Shown here: piece after piece, positions 18,595 through 26,240 of the stretch
How positions within the stretch are numbered: the stretch's first letter is position 1
How the letters are laid out: each line of letters opens with the position of its first letter
From: Candidatus Hodarchaeota archaeon
GTDB lineage: Archaea > Asgardarchaeota > Heimdallarchaeia > Hodarchaeales > Hodarchaeaceae
Direction: 5' to 3'
NCBI GenBank assembly: GCA_016840035.1
Contig: JAEOTC010000062.1
Span: 1 to 38,034, forward strand
Length of the DNA stretch: 38,034 nucleotides
Position numbers and translations under genes: made by a program
The notes under the pieces: generated by a model
What the model saw: only the letters and a program-made list of their open reading frames with translations
Database searches by the model: none
What the model was told of the DNA's origin: nothing

Positions 18595-18723
18595 AAAATT
18601 CCCACTTGCAGACCAGTGCGTTAAAAACGACTAGATCTAAATTCATGGAACTTAAAAACATTCCTCGAAATCTCAGAAAAATAATTTTCGAAAAAAAGTC
18701 AGAATGGAGATGGTTTTTTTAGT

Positions 18724-18747
18724 TAAAATAAAAAGAGGAATTCCTCT
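18724..18747 (-). terminator. Palindromic hairpin and T-tract after the thioredoxin-like gene
   Basis: A 14-base perfect palindrome AGAGGAATTCCTCT (18734-18747) lies 24 bases past the stop of the minus-strand gene and, in that reading direction, is followed by TTTTATTTTAA. It could form an AGAGG/CCTCT stem with an AATT loop. Consistent with an intrinsic terminator, though the same palindrome could be a protein-binding site. Confidence 0.5.
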
Positions 18748-18770
18748 AGAAAAAGGAGACATGAGGAAAA

Positions 18771-19376
18771 TTAATCGTCACAAGATCCTTCTGCGTCAGC
18801 AAGCCTAGCTGTTGAACCGGAGATCGCATCCGCCCTTGTAACTAGGGTACGAATTTCCTCGATTACTGTTTTTTCGATATCGACCTGTTCTTTGAGATAA
18901 GCTTTTCGGTATTGCTTTAAAAAGGCATCTTTGTTTTCTTCTTCCCAACCAAATTTCTTTCGATATTCAGAATAAAGAAGATACGCTTTCGTCGAACGTT
19001 CCACCCAACGGTCAAGATAATAGAAGTCTTCTGTAAATACTAAAACCTGGGGAACTTTTTCTCCATTATTTACTTTAGTTACCATGAAAGGAAGATGATC
19101 TTTATTCATGATTTTCATAGTAATGTTAGGACTATTCTCAGCAATATGAGCAATAATTGGAACATTCGTTTGAGAATCCCAACACCAGGTAGTTGCTAAT
19201 ACTAGTAGATTAATGGGATATTTTGTATCAATTCGAAAATCTTCTGGAACGTGTTTCTTCGCACTTTTATCGTAATAGTACTCGAGCCTTTTTCTGTGAT
19301 CTTCAGTAGCGTCTTTTAAGAAGTCATTGAAGGTCATTCCTTCACTGAAAAAGTTGTAAGTTATTCTATCAATCAA
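18771..19376 (-). CDS. Thioredoxin-family protein with a CxxS-like site
   Basis: A 201-residue soluble protein with a thioredoxin fold like the Thioredoxin_9 group: strand INLLVLATTWCWDSQ, helix VPIIAHIAENS, strand ITMKIMNKDHLP, cis-proline-like KVPQVLVF. The active site reads TTWCWDSQ, so only one cysteine remains of the usual pair. Such sites bind or glutathionylate-exchange substrates rather than forming an internal disulfide. The C-terminal third is helical and charged. The start is uncertain: a TTG at 19376, or the ATG at 19337 (MTFNDFLKD), which suits the family better; an in-frame stop lies just upstream. It follows the two-site oxidoreductase gene by 52 bases on the same strand and is probably co-transcribed. 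Confidence 0.78.
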   Translation of the reverse strand: MIDRITYNFFSEGMTFNDFLKDATEDHRKRLEYYYDKSAKKHVPEDFRIDTKYPINLLVLATTWCWDSQTNVPIIAHIAENSPNITMKIMNKDHLPFMVTKVNNGEKVPQVLVFTEDFYYLDRWVERSTKAYLLYSEYRKKFGWEEENKDAFLKQYRKAYLKEQVDIEKTVIEEIRTLVTRADAISGSTARLADAEGSCDD

Positions 19377-19428
19377 GATTTTTCACCATATTTTGAAAAA
19401 AGAAGAAAAGGAAAGGAGTGTTAAAAAT

Positions 19429-20085
19429 TTACGCTAAAGCAGCCCTGACCTTTTCCATGACAACTTGAGGAGGAACACCACCAACAACGTCCCAAGAATC
19501 ATTAATTACGGTTTTTGGGACACCTTGTACCTGATACTTCATGGACAATTCTTGAAATTCTGTAGCTTCGACCATATCGGCAATAATATTCTCATTAAGC
19601 ATGGCTAGCTTGAACGCAGTAAGTACAGCTGTAGGACAATAAGGACAAGTTGGGGTTACAAATACCTGCAAGTGAAGAGGTTTATCTATAGCTTTAATTT
19701 CATCTACAAGTTCAGGATCTAGATCAGGTCCAGTTGTTTTTCCTGACATAATGATTGATTCAATCAAACTTCCAAATTCATACCCAGATGGAATACCATA
19801 AAATCGAATTAATCCTTTTCCCTGGCCTTCTACAACGATTGCAGGGTGTCTTTCGATCTTGTATTTTTGAGCTTTCTCACTAGATGTCTCACACTCACAA
19901 TGATCTAATATTACCTTGTCAGATTGAGAAGCAACCTGTTCTACAAGACTTAATGTTTCATTACATAATAAACAATGATCTTTTCGTGTAAACATATGAA
20001 GAGTAACGTCTGTTTCAATAGATTCAAACATACCTTTAATTTCATTCAGAATTTTATCTTCTATCTTAACTTTATGTTCAGACAT
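19429..20085 (-). CDS. Protein disulfide oxidoreductase with two thioredoxin folds
   Basis: A 218-residue protein of the archaeal PDO type. Two thioredoxin folds are in tandem, each with its own CxxC: CLLC (about 38-41) in the N-terminal half and CPYC (about 136-139, FVTPTCPYCPTAV) in the C-terminal half, followed by the cis-proline VQGVPKTVIN. PDOs form or isomerise disulfides in the cytosol or recycle peroxiredoxins with thioredoxin reductase. GGTGAAATC precedes the ATG. It is divergent from the ArsR-type regulator, with palindromic sites between them, so it is probably controlled by that regulator. Confidence 0.88.
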   Translation of the reverse strand: MSEHKVKIEDKILNEIKGMFESIETDVTLHMFTRKDHCLLCNETLSLVEQVASQSDKVILDHCECETSSEKAQKYKIERHPAIVVEGQGKGLIRFYGIPSGYEFGSLIESIIMSGKTTGPDLDPELVDEIKAIDKPLHLQVFVTPTCPYCPTAVLTAFKLAMLNENIIADMVEATEFQELSMKYQVQGVPKTVINDSWDVVGGVPPQVVMEKVRAALA

Positions 20086-20140
20086 GATGATTTCACCTTG
20101 ATTTCACTGTTTATTCGATTCTTTATAAATATTGTTATTG

Positions 20141-20174
20141 TTGAATATTCAAAACAACCTATATATAGGTACCT
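20141..20174. promoter_or_regulatory. Palindromic operator region of the ArsR-type regulator
   Basis: Between the divergent oxidoreductase and regulator genes lie a 12-base perfect palindrome TTGAATATTCAA (20141-20152), a 14-base perfect palindrome ACCTATATATAGGT (20157-20170), and an 8-base palindrome AGGTACCT (20167-20174) overlapping it. The second contains a TATA-like core. AT-rich palindromes of this kind are usual targets of ArsR/SmtB proteins, so autoregulation and control of the oxidoreductase are inferred. Confidence 0.6.
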
Positions 20175-20197
20175 GTATATTGTATCAGTGAAGGTAA

Positions 20198-20518
20198 ATG
20201 TCAAAAAAATTGAGTGTATCTACTTCTGAAGAGGAAATGAAAACTTTATTGCTGCAAGCGGAGCTTTGTCAATCACTTACACATCCATTTCGTTTGAAAA
20301 TTCTTCGAATCCTTAGTGATGGTAAGAAAAATGTTTCCCAGATTTTGGAAGCAACTCAGAAACCTCAACCATTCATTTCACAACACTTGAGAGTCTTAAG
20401 GGAGAAAAAAGTTGTAAAAACGGAACGGGAAGGGAATGAAGTTTACTATTCTCTGAGTGACCCCAAGATCGAAAAGATCTGTGCCTTAGTAGCTGAGCTT
20501 ATCAAAGAACAGGATTGA
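20198..20518 (+). CDS. ArsR-family winged-helix regulator
   Basis: A 106-residue DNA-binding repressor. The order fits the family: helix with SLTHPFRLKILRILSDG, recognition region NVSQILEATQKPQPFISQHLRVLREKKVV and beta-wing KTEREGNEVYYSL. The metal-binding ELCVCDL motif of classical ArsR/SmtB is not present. Cys24 (AELCQSL) and Cys95 (KICALV) remain, which could allow thiol-redox sensing, in keeping with the divergent disulfide oxidoreductase gene. AAGGT just before the ATG could be its ribosome-binding site. Its likely operators lie immediately upstream. Confidence 0.87.
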   Translation: MSKKLSVSTSEEEMKTLLLQAELCQSLTHPFRLKILRILSDGKKNVSQILEATQKPQPFISQHLRVLREKKVVKTEREGNEVYYSLSDPKIEKICALVAELIKEQD

Positions 20519-20634
20519 ACTCGAAACTGATATTCCCAGAATAGAATCAAAATTTATAGAAACAGAAGTTTTTTATTAATTTGGAAATTTGATATTTTAA
20601 TTGAAGCAAGTTTAGCGTAGGATAGTTTTTTTCA

Positions 20635-21354
20635 ATGAGAGATTATGTCGTTCTTCGTGGGGCTATTTGGACTGAATTTGATGAACTTCGGGGAGCAAAC
20701 CCAGTTGCATCTACTCCTAACCAGCTTGATGACGAGATTGTTTTCAGTATTTCACTTCGTGGAATGTCTGTATTTTCCAGTCGTCCTACGAATATTTCCT
20801 ATTCTAAAATGATTGCTACTATTCCTTTTCCAGAATATGAGGTATTTTCAGTCTCCACTGTCCTGTATGAGTACTCGGAGGAAAGTAGAGGTGGTTTTAA
20901 GATCAATTTGGTCTCAATTCTTATTCCAGCATTCTTCATGGAAAATTCCTGGGTGGATCTTCGTCAAATTCAAGCGATTTTTCAACAATTTTTTGCCTCA
21001 TACGAAGGAGCTCCCGTTGAAGATAAATTAGCGGTTATCACTGCTGTTGCTTCAGCCATCGATGTGATTCTACAGAGGAAACTCGATATTATTGACCAAG
21101 GAGAAAAGATACGTCTTCAATTAAACCATTATCTGGATTCATATCATGTTCTTTCACTTGAAAGAGAAGAACAGCAGCTAGTGAAAACTCGAGTATATAC
21201 TCTCATACAATTACTCGATCGGGTACTTGAAGCTGGAGATTATGAACGAATCCAACGAGCTTTACAACGAATGAACTTCATCCTTGAGCAGGAGTTAAGT
21301 GAAGAGCTGATAATGATGTATCAGCAATCACTTAGTCGTCTTGTAACGCTCTGA
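20635..21354 (+). CDS. Uncharacterised protein, possible longin-like N-terminal domain
   Basis: A 239-residue soluble protein. The N-terminal half reads as alternating strands (YVVLRGAIWTEFDELRGANP, DEIVFSISLRGMSVFSS, VFSVSTVLYEYSE, INLVSILIP); the segment FDELRGANPVASTP resembles the FDxxxGPxxxxxxP start of longin-type domains in GTPase regulators of the Nprl2/DENN kind and of Asgard homologues. The C-terminal half is helical (DLRQIQAIFQQFFASY, VYTLIQLLDRVLEAGD, IQRALQRMNFILEQELS), perhaps for protein binding. The longin reading is a pattern impression, not a proof. It stands alone, convergent with the metalloprotease gene eight bases away. Confidence 0.65.
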   Translation: MRDYVVLRGAIWTEFDELRGANPVASTPNQLDDEIVFSISLRGMSVFSSRPTNISYSKMIATIPFPEYEVFSVSTVLYEYSEESRGGFKINLVSILIPAFFMENSWVDLRQIQAIFQQFFASYEGAPVEDKLAVITAVASAIDVILQRKLDIIDQGEKIRLQLNHYLDSYHVLSLEREEQQLVKTRVYTLIQLLDRVLEAGDYERIQRALQRMNFILEQELSEELIMMYQQSLSRLVTL

Positions 21355-21362
21355 GCTCATTT

Positions 21363-22892
21363 CTACCGTAAATATCGCTTTCTCACCAAAACAATACTTA
21401 TGCTGAATAAAAGTACATATAGAATTGAAACTGCAGAGGTAGTTTTCCCATCGCTAGTAACTGATGATTGATCATCATCTGATTCTCCAGCAAATACTTG
21501 GAGTGAAACTTTGATATTCTGTTCCGATGAAGGAATATCCCAATAGTAACCTCCTTCTCCACCGTCGAGATGACTCAGAGTGAGGTAGAAGTGATCAAAT
21601 CCTTCCGCTGTTGCATTCAATGTTAAGTGGAGTCCTGCTGAACTATTCTCGGGACTAAGAATGTATGTTTGATGGTCACTGTCAGTGTAATTTAGTGACT
21701 GATTTTCTTTTATAATACTAACTCCAAAAAGGTGATCTCGAGATTCTTCTGGGATGGTAACGGATACAGTTACATTATTCGGGTCGGGAAAATCGCGAAA
21801 CTGTATTATCTTTGTTGCCCAAGGGACAATTTTCGCAGTTGAATCATAAGGATACTCCTGTTGGTATACTCCTCCAGCAGGGAACCTTAATGGACCTGGT
21901 TTAGAGATATATTTGTCATAATAGAGTTCTCGTTTTTCACCTTCGTACTTATCATCGAGGATTGTTGCTTTAATGAAATTCATGTACAGTTTTTCAAAGG
22001 TTAGATCGGGGAAATATTGATTCACAATATGCATGATGGCGGTGGAGCTTTGTAATTTGTTACCTCCGCTTTCTGCGTGGTAAATATCCGAAAGATTCTG
22101 GGCACCATACTGATCTTGTAGGTACGCAATGAAAGTTAAGGCTGCTTTATAATCAGATCCTAACCCCGCGTTGTCGTAGTCCCAGAATAGAAGAGAAATA
22201 TCATGAGGATAGTATAATGAGTGAGGTTCAGAGAATCCTTCAGCATAATCAAGCAAGAATTCACTAAACATGGAGCATCCCTCGTTGAACCAAATTGTTT
22301 CCTGTGAATCATATCCATGATTTACTAAATGTTGTAATTCGTGAATAACAGTATCTTCTCGTAATGCACCATTTTCACCATTGATATATACAATTTCTCC
22401 CGTATAAGAATCACTAGGAGAGAAATATCCACCCGCGCCATTAATAGGTGTGTATAATATTATTACACGATCGTTACCATCTACATCAGGGGGAGTAGCA
22501 AAATTAGCTGATAATATTGGAATCATGTACTCGTCAACCTTCTCACTAATAGTAGTATAATTAGTTCCAAGAGGTATATTATTATCTAAAAATACATACG
22601 ATTCATTGCCTATCGCACGACAAGTAGCAGTCACAGAATTTTTTTCCTGTGTATGGAAATTCCAGACGCTGAACGATTCTTCATCCCCAATATTATAAGA
22701 ACCAAATTTTATCTTATTAGATGACACGGGTAATTGGTTATCGTCTGTAGAAAGAACTGATGTATTCCAGCTCATGCCTGAAAAGAGTAGAAGATTCGAT
22801 AATATCAGCATGGTAAGAATACCTCTCTGAATTCCAGTAGAGGAGGATGTTGATCGAATTATTCGTAGGATAAAGTTGTACTTTGAACCCAT
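21363..22892 (-). CDS. Secreted, membrane-anchored zinc metalloprotease (M30-like)
   Basis: An extracellular protease of 509 residues. A signal sequence or N-terminal anchor (about 23-45; GILTMLILSNLLLFSG) is followed by a catalytic domain with HELQH (His184, Glu185, His188) and WFNEG (Glu204) 16 residues beyond, the HExxH...E gluzincin layout seen in hyicolysin-type M30 peptidases. A beta-rich domain follows (about 370-465; VTVSVTIPEES, FYLTLSHLDGG), then an acidic Ser/Asp linker and a C-terminal membrane helix with a basic end (RKRYLR) that should tether it outside. Several NxS/T sites suit an exported protein. AGGTGA, eight bases before the ATG, sets the start. Confidence 0.82.
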   Translation of the reverse strand: MGSKYNFILRIIRSTSSSTGIQRGILTMLILSNLLLFSGMSWNTSVLSTDDNQLPVSSNKIKFGSYNIGDEESFSVWNFHTQEKNSVTATCRAIGNESYVFLDNNIPLGTNYTTISEKVDEYMIPILSANFATPPDVDGNDRVIILYTPINGAGGYFSPSDSYTGEIVYINGENGALREDTVIHELQHLVNHGYDSQETIWFNEGCSMFSEFLLDYAEGFSEPHSLYYPHDISLLFWDYDNAGLGSDYKAALTFIAYLQDQYGAQNLSDIYHAESGGNKLQSSTAIMHIVNQYFPDLTFEKLYMNFIKATILDDKYEGEKRELYYDKYISKPGPLRFPAGGVYQQEYPYDSTAKIVPWATKIIQFRDFPDPNNVTVSVTIPEESRDHLFGVSIIKENQSLNYTDSDHQTYILSPENSSAGLHLTLNATAEGFDHFYLTLSHLDGGEGGYYWDIPSSEQNIKVSLQVFAGESDDDQSSVTSDGKTTSAVSILYVLLFSISIVLVRKRYLR

Positions 22893-22941
22893 TAATTATT
22901 CACCTTAAATAATGCTTCATACTCCCCATATTTTAAATTCT

Positions 22942-22951
22942 CCTTTATATG
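22942..22951 (-). promoter_or_regulatory. TATA box of the metalloprotease gene
   Basis: On the minus strand, CATATAAAGG is about 50-60 bases before the ATG at 22892, giving a leader of about 25-30 bases that holds the AGGTGA ribosome-binding site. Confidence 0.5.
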
Positions 22952-23071
22952 CTAATAGACGGGAGATGATAGGTTTAAAACATCTATTGGAATGAGTGAC
23001 TTTTCTAAATATCTAACGAAATGGATTTGAAATTACAGCACTATAAAAAAAAGAAAATAGGAGAATTTTAT

Positions 23072-23884
23072 TCAAATTGCAAATTCTCGTAGATGGAAGA
23101 TATAAAGGGCACTGGAGAGAGCAAGTATTCCAATACCCACTACAATGAACATTTCCCCTATTGGAAGCATTCCAGCCTCTTGAATAGCTCCTAGGCTAAA
23201 GTAATTAAATAACGAAAGCCCTTCAAAATTTCCAAATGCTGCCAACATACTTCCCATACTATCCAAGAAATATTGACCTCCAATAACAACACCTGCTGCT
23301 GCTAGAGATTTACTTGAGTCTAAGAAAATAGTGGCACAGAGTAAAGAGAGAGCTCCCAACGTAAAGAGTAATATAAAATATCCTAGGGAATAATTAAGGA
23401 CAAGAGACGTTGTTATGGTTTCACCTAAGAGTGATGTGCTACCAAGCATTACTAGTACCATAGCTAGAGGAACCAGTATACTATATGATATATAAACTGC
23501 AAATTTCTCAAGTAGGTAGCGCCATCTCGGAATTGGGAGACTCAACATAATATCGAATGTTTTCTTATCGATCTCGGTCGAGAGTAAACGAGCAGGAATG
23601 AATATAGCTATACATAATAATAAAATATTCATTGTACCACCTGCATACATAAATAGGACCGCTTCCCAAGTAGCTCCTAAACCAGCTAATCCTAAATCAC
23701 CTAAAATCGCTTTCATTATGGGATTATCCATAGTTTGCAATCTTTGGAGTAACAGTTCTTGCATTGATGACCAGCTAAGAGAAATAGTCCCTACAAAACC
23801 AATAATGACTACTGGTGGAACTATTCCTGATAGCCATGATTTTCTTAGATTTTTATTATATACACTTACCATGTTCTTCACCAT
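23072..23884 (-). CDS. ABC-2 type transporter permease
   Basis: A 270-residue membrane subunit of an ABC exporter, with about six membrane helices. The second helix is followed by the ABC-2 pattern FIPARLLSTEIDKKTFDIMLSLPIPRWRYLLEKF, in which DKKTFDIMLSLPI is typical of NatB/CcmB-like permeases; later helices have SLLCATIFLDSSKSLAAAG. The gene starts three bases after the ATPase stop and is clearly co-transcribed. A minus-strand T-run (about 23045-23056) past the stop may end the transcript. Substrate unknown. Confidence 0.88.
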   Translation of the reverse strand: MVKNMVSVYNKNLRKSWLSGIVPPVVIIGFVGTISLSWSSMQELLLQRLQTMDNPIMKAILGDLGLAGLGATWEAVLFMYAGGTMNILLLCIAIFIPARLLSTEIDKKTFDIMLSLPIPRWRYLLEKFAVYISYSILVPLAMVLVMLGSTSLLGETITTSLVLNYSLGYFILLFTLGALSLLCATIFLDSSKSLAAAGVVIGGQYFLDSMGSMLAAFGNFEGLSLFNYFSLGAIQEAGMLPIGEMFIVVGIGILALSSALYIFHLREFAI

Positions 23885-23887
23885 CTT

Positions 23888-24844
23888 CTATTCATAATAC
23901 TGCAGAAAAATCTCTTCAAGATCTGCATCCTCACATATAAAACGTTCTAAATCATACTCTGAAAGGAATTTTAAGACTTCTGCGACATCTTTTCCAATTT
24001 TCAGTTTGTACGTATTGTTTTTAATTTTTTCAAACGAAATTACTGCCTTTAGTGTAGTTAGATCTTCCTCTGAAGGGATTTTGGCCCCTTTGAATTGGAT
24101 TGTAACATTTTGTAGGAATTTTGATTTTAATTCAGAAACCACCTCTACGAGAATCATTTCCCCATTTCGGATGATCCCCACACGATCACAAATCGCTTGA
24201 ACTTCTGCTAAATCATGGGAACTGAGAAAAATAGTAATTCCTTCCTTTTGAAGATTTTTAAGAATTTTATGAAAATTAGCCGTCATGAGTGGATCAAGAC
24301 CGCTTGTAGGTTCATCCAAGATTAATAACAGAGGTTTAGAGGCCATTACAGCAATAAGACCGACTTGTTGTCTATTTCCTTTTGAAAGAGACTTAATTTT
24401 CTTATATAATTTTACCCTGAATAATGAGCGAAGTTTTTGAAGAAACTCTTGATCTATTGGTCGAAACTTACCAAAATATTCAATCAGCTCTTCTCCAGTA
24501 AAATCACCAAAGAGATTCATATCTCCAGGGACATATCCTATACGCTTTCGGATCTCAACTCTGTCATTTCGATGATCATATCCAAAGACTTCAACTTTTC
24601 CGTTTTCAATTCTAAGATAATCTAAAATTGCTCTCATTGTCGTTGTTTTTCCAGCCCCATTAGGGCCTAAGAATCCAAATATTTCCCCCTTTTTTATCTG
24701 AAAACTTACATTATAAGCACCTCGCACCTGCTGGCCGAATTTTAGTCTATCACCAAAATATCTACCACCAAGGCGTAATTGATGGCCATAAGTTTTTGTT
24801 AAATTTGAAACTTGAAGAACAGTTTCAGAAATCGTTTCTGTCAC
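23888..24844 (-). CDS. ABC transporter ATP-binding protein
   Basis: ATPase subunit, 318 residues, paired with the downstream permease. Walker A GPNGAGKTTTM, the signature segment SLSKGNRQQVGL (LSKGN in place of LSGGQ, common in the ABC-2 class), Walker B LLILDEPTSGLDP and the switch His in SSHDLAEV are all intact. An unusual insert (about 20-44; RLGGRYFGDRLKFGQQV) lies between the first strand and Walker A, and a C-terminal regulatory extension ends the protein. The start is GTG with GGAGGT at good spacing. Divergent from a two-HTH regulator 239 bases away. Confidence 0.93.
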   Translation of the reverse strand: MTETISETVLQVSNLTKTYGHQLRLGGRYFGDRLKFGQQVRGAYNVSFQIKKGEIFGFLGPNGAGKTTTMRAILDYLRIENGKVEVFGYDHRNDRVEIRKRIGYVPGDMNLFGDFTGEELIEYFGKFRPIDQEFLQKLRSLFRVKLYKKIKSLSKGNRQQVGLIAVMASKPLLLILDEPTSGLDPLMTANFHKILKNLQKEGITIFLSSHDLAEVQAICDRVGIIRNGEMILVEVVSELKSKFLQNVTIQFKGAKIPSEEDLTTLKAVISFEKIKNNTYKLKIGKDVAEVLKFLSEYDLERFICEDADLEEIFLQYYE

Positions 24845-24950
24845 TTTTTATACCTCCGATTTTATTTTCTATACCTTTTTGTGTATTTAGTGTTTCTTCT
24901 TTTTGATTGCATAACTGACGCAACATTTGAAACTCATGGAAATTTATCGG

Positions 24951-24970
24951 ATAAATCTTTATAAATCTTT
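24951..24970. repeat. Tandem 10-base direct repeat in a divergent promoter region
   Basis: ATAAATCTTT occurs twice back to back, nearly midway between the ABC ATPase gene (minus) and the two-HTH regulator gene (plus). Each copy junction contains TTTATAAA, which can serve as a TATA-like element on either strand. It may be a core promoter, a regulator-binding site, or both. Confidence 0.45.
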
Positions 24971-25083
24971 TCGTAAAGCCAAAAATTCAAAAAAACAGAA
25001 ATTCCAAAAAGATAAATATGACGTTAAAAAGCCCTTGAATGAAAGAGAAGAAAAGAATCAAAGGACCCTAGGGGGTTAAAGTA

Positions 25084-26166
25084 ATGTCGAATCAATCAGA
25101 TCCTCTTCTTGCACTGAAAAATGATTATCTAAACTTTATAGCACAAGCAAATAAATCTCTGGGATATAATCCCTATTTGAAAGGTATACTTTTTGCTTTA
25201 ATGTTAGAAGGAGATTTACTTACCCAAGAGCGCATTATGAAATTAACTGGTTATAGTCGCTCAATGGTTTCAGAGATTCTTTCTGAATTAACGGATTTTT
25301 CAAGTAGATATCCCGTCCGAGAGACACGAATACCAGGGAAGAAAAAGAAATACTACACTTGTTCGTTATCTTTTACTCAGTACACAAAGATCTTAGCAAA
25401 AGCTAATTTAGAATCCTCCGAAACCAGTTACGATTTTATAGACAAAATTTTACCTCGTCTAGAAGCTCTTTCTCCAAGAACTCCTGATGTTAAGCATGTT
25501 ATAGATTTGATGGAATTCCTCAAATCTACTTATTCTAGTGTCCAAGCGCTTATCACCTATGTTGAGGATCAATTAGACTTAATTTTAGAAACAGGTGGAT
25601 TTCCTGATTTTGATCCGTATATCAAAAAATCTCAGCAAGAACATGTAAGAACTGAACAAATTTCGGAAATCAATATTCCAGAATCAGATAATATAACTCA
25701 AATAAAACGTGACTTTATTTCATATCTTCTCGATCTTCTTCCCCCTACAGGGAAACAGAGAGATTTAGTTACAATCTACTTCGGGTTATACTTAGAACAT
25801 GAACCAATTACACAAGAAGAACTCAGGGAAATAACAGGAGCTAGTAGAACATCAGTCTCTGAAAGTCTTTCCTTATTTTTAAAAATTAAAACCGTTAAGC
25901 TGATTAAAAAACCGAAAGATAGGAAGAAATATTATACTCCAAACATAAGCATGGCTGATTATAGCTTAACAAAATATACAAACCAAAAACGAGTTTTTAC
26001 TCAGATTAAGAATGGGATTAATACCGAGATTTTACCAACCTTATTATCGTTATCAGGAAATAGGAAAGAGAGAGAGAAGTTCGAGAACTTTTTAAAAGAA
26101 AATCTCTACTGCTACCAAATACTTGAGGATTTTATCACACTAATGTTTCAATCATTTAATAAATAA
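25084..26166 (+). CDS. Transcription regulator with two winged-helix (GbsR/MarR-like) domains
   Basis: A 360-residue protein built from two copies of one fold. Copy 1 (about 10-130): KGILFALMLEGDLLTQERIMKLTGYSRSMVSEILSEL then a wing with KKKKYYT. Copy 2 (about 205-335): LVTIYFGLYLEHEPITQEELREITGASRTSVSESLSLF with a wing KPKDRKKYYT. This is like a GbsR dimer joined in one chain. A helical linker (about 130-200) joins the halves. The arrangement opposite the ABC exporter operon suggests that it controls that transporter and itself (inference). AGGGGGTTAAAG precedes the ATG. Convergent with actin. Confidence 0.82.
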   Translation: MSNQSDPLLALKNDYLNFIAQANKSLGYNPYLKGILFALMLEGDLLTQERIMKLTGYSRSMVSEILSELTDFSSRYPVRETRIPGKKKKYYTCSLSFTQYTKILAKANLESSETSYDFIDKILPRLEALSPRTPDVKHVIDLMEFLKSTYSSVQALITYVEDQLDLILETGGFPDFDPYIKKSQQEHVRTEQISEINIPESDNITQIKRDFISYLLDLLPPTGKQRDLVTIYFGLYLEHEPITQEELREITGASRTSVSESLSLFLKIKTVKLIKKPKDRKKYYTPNISMADYSLTKYTNQKRVFTQIKNGINTEILPTLLSLSGNRKEREKFENFLKENLYCYQILEDFITLMFQSFNK

Positions 26167-26212
26167 AACACAATTGAAGTAGAAGAGATATGTTAAATTC
26201 GAGAGAATGAGA

Positions 26213-26240
26213 AAAAAGAGAGGGGAGCAAAAAATGCTCT
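26213..26240 (-). terminator. Weak hairpin and T-run after actin
   Basis: Immediately past the actin stop, a 5-bp stem GAGCA/TGCTC with a T-rich loop (26226-26240) is followed by CCCTCTC and six T on the minus strand. The stem is short and separated from the T-run, so this is a tentative terminator. Confidence 0.35.

Noticed and set aside
25066..25078. CCCTAGGG palindrome just before the two-HTH regulator start
   Set aside because: It is short and overlaps the purine-rich ribosome-binding region, so chance or translation signals explain it.
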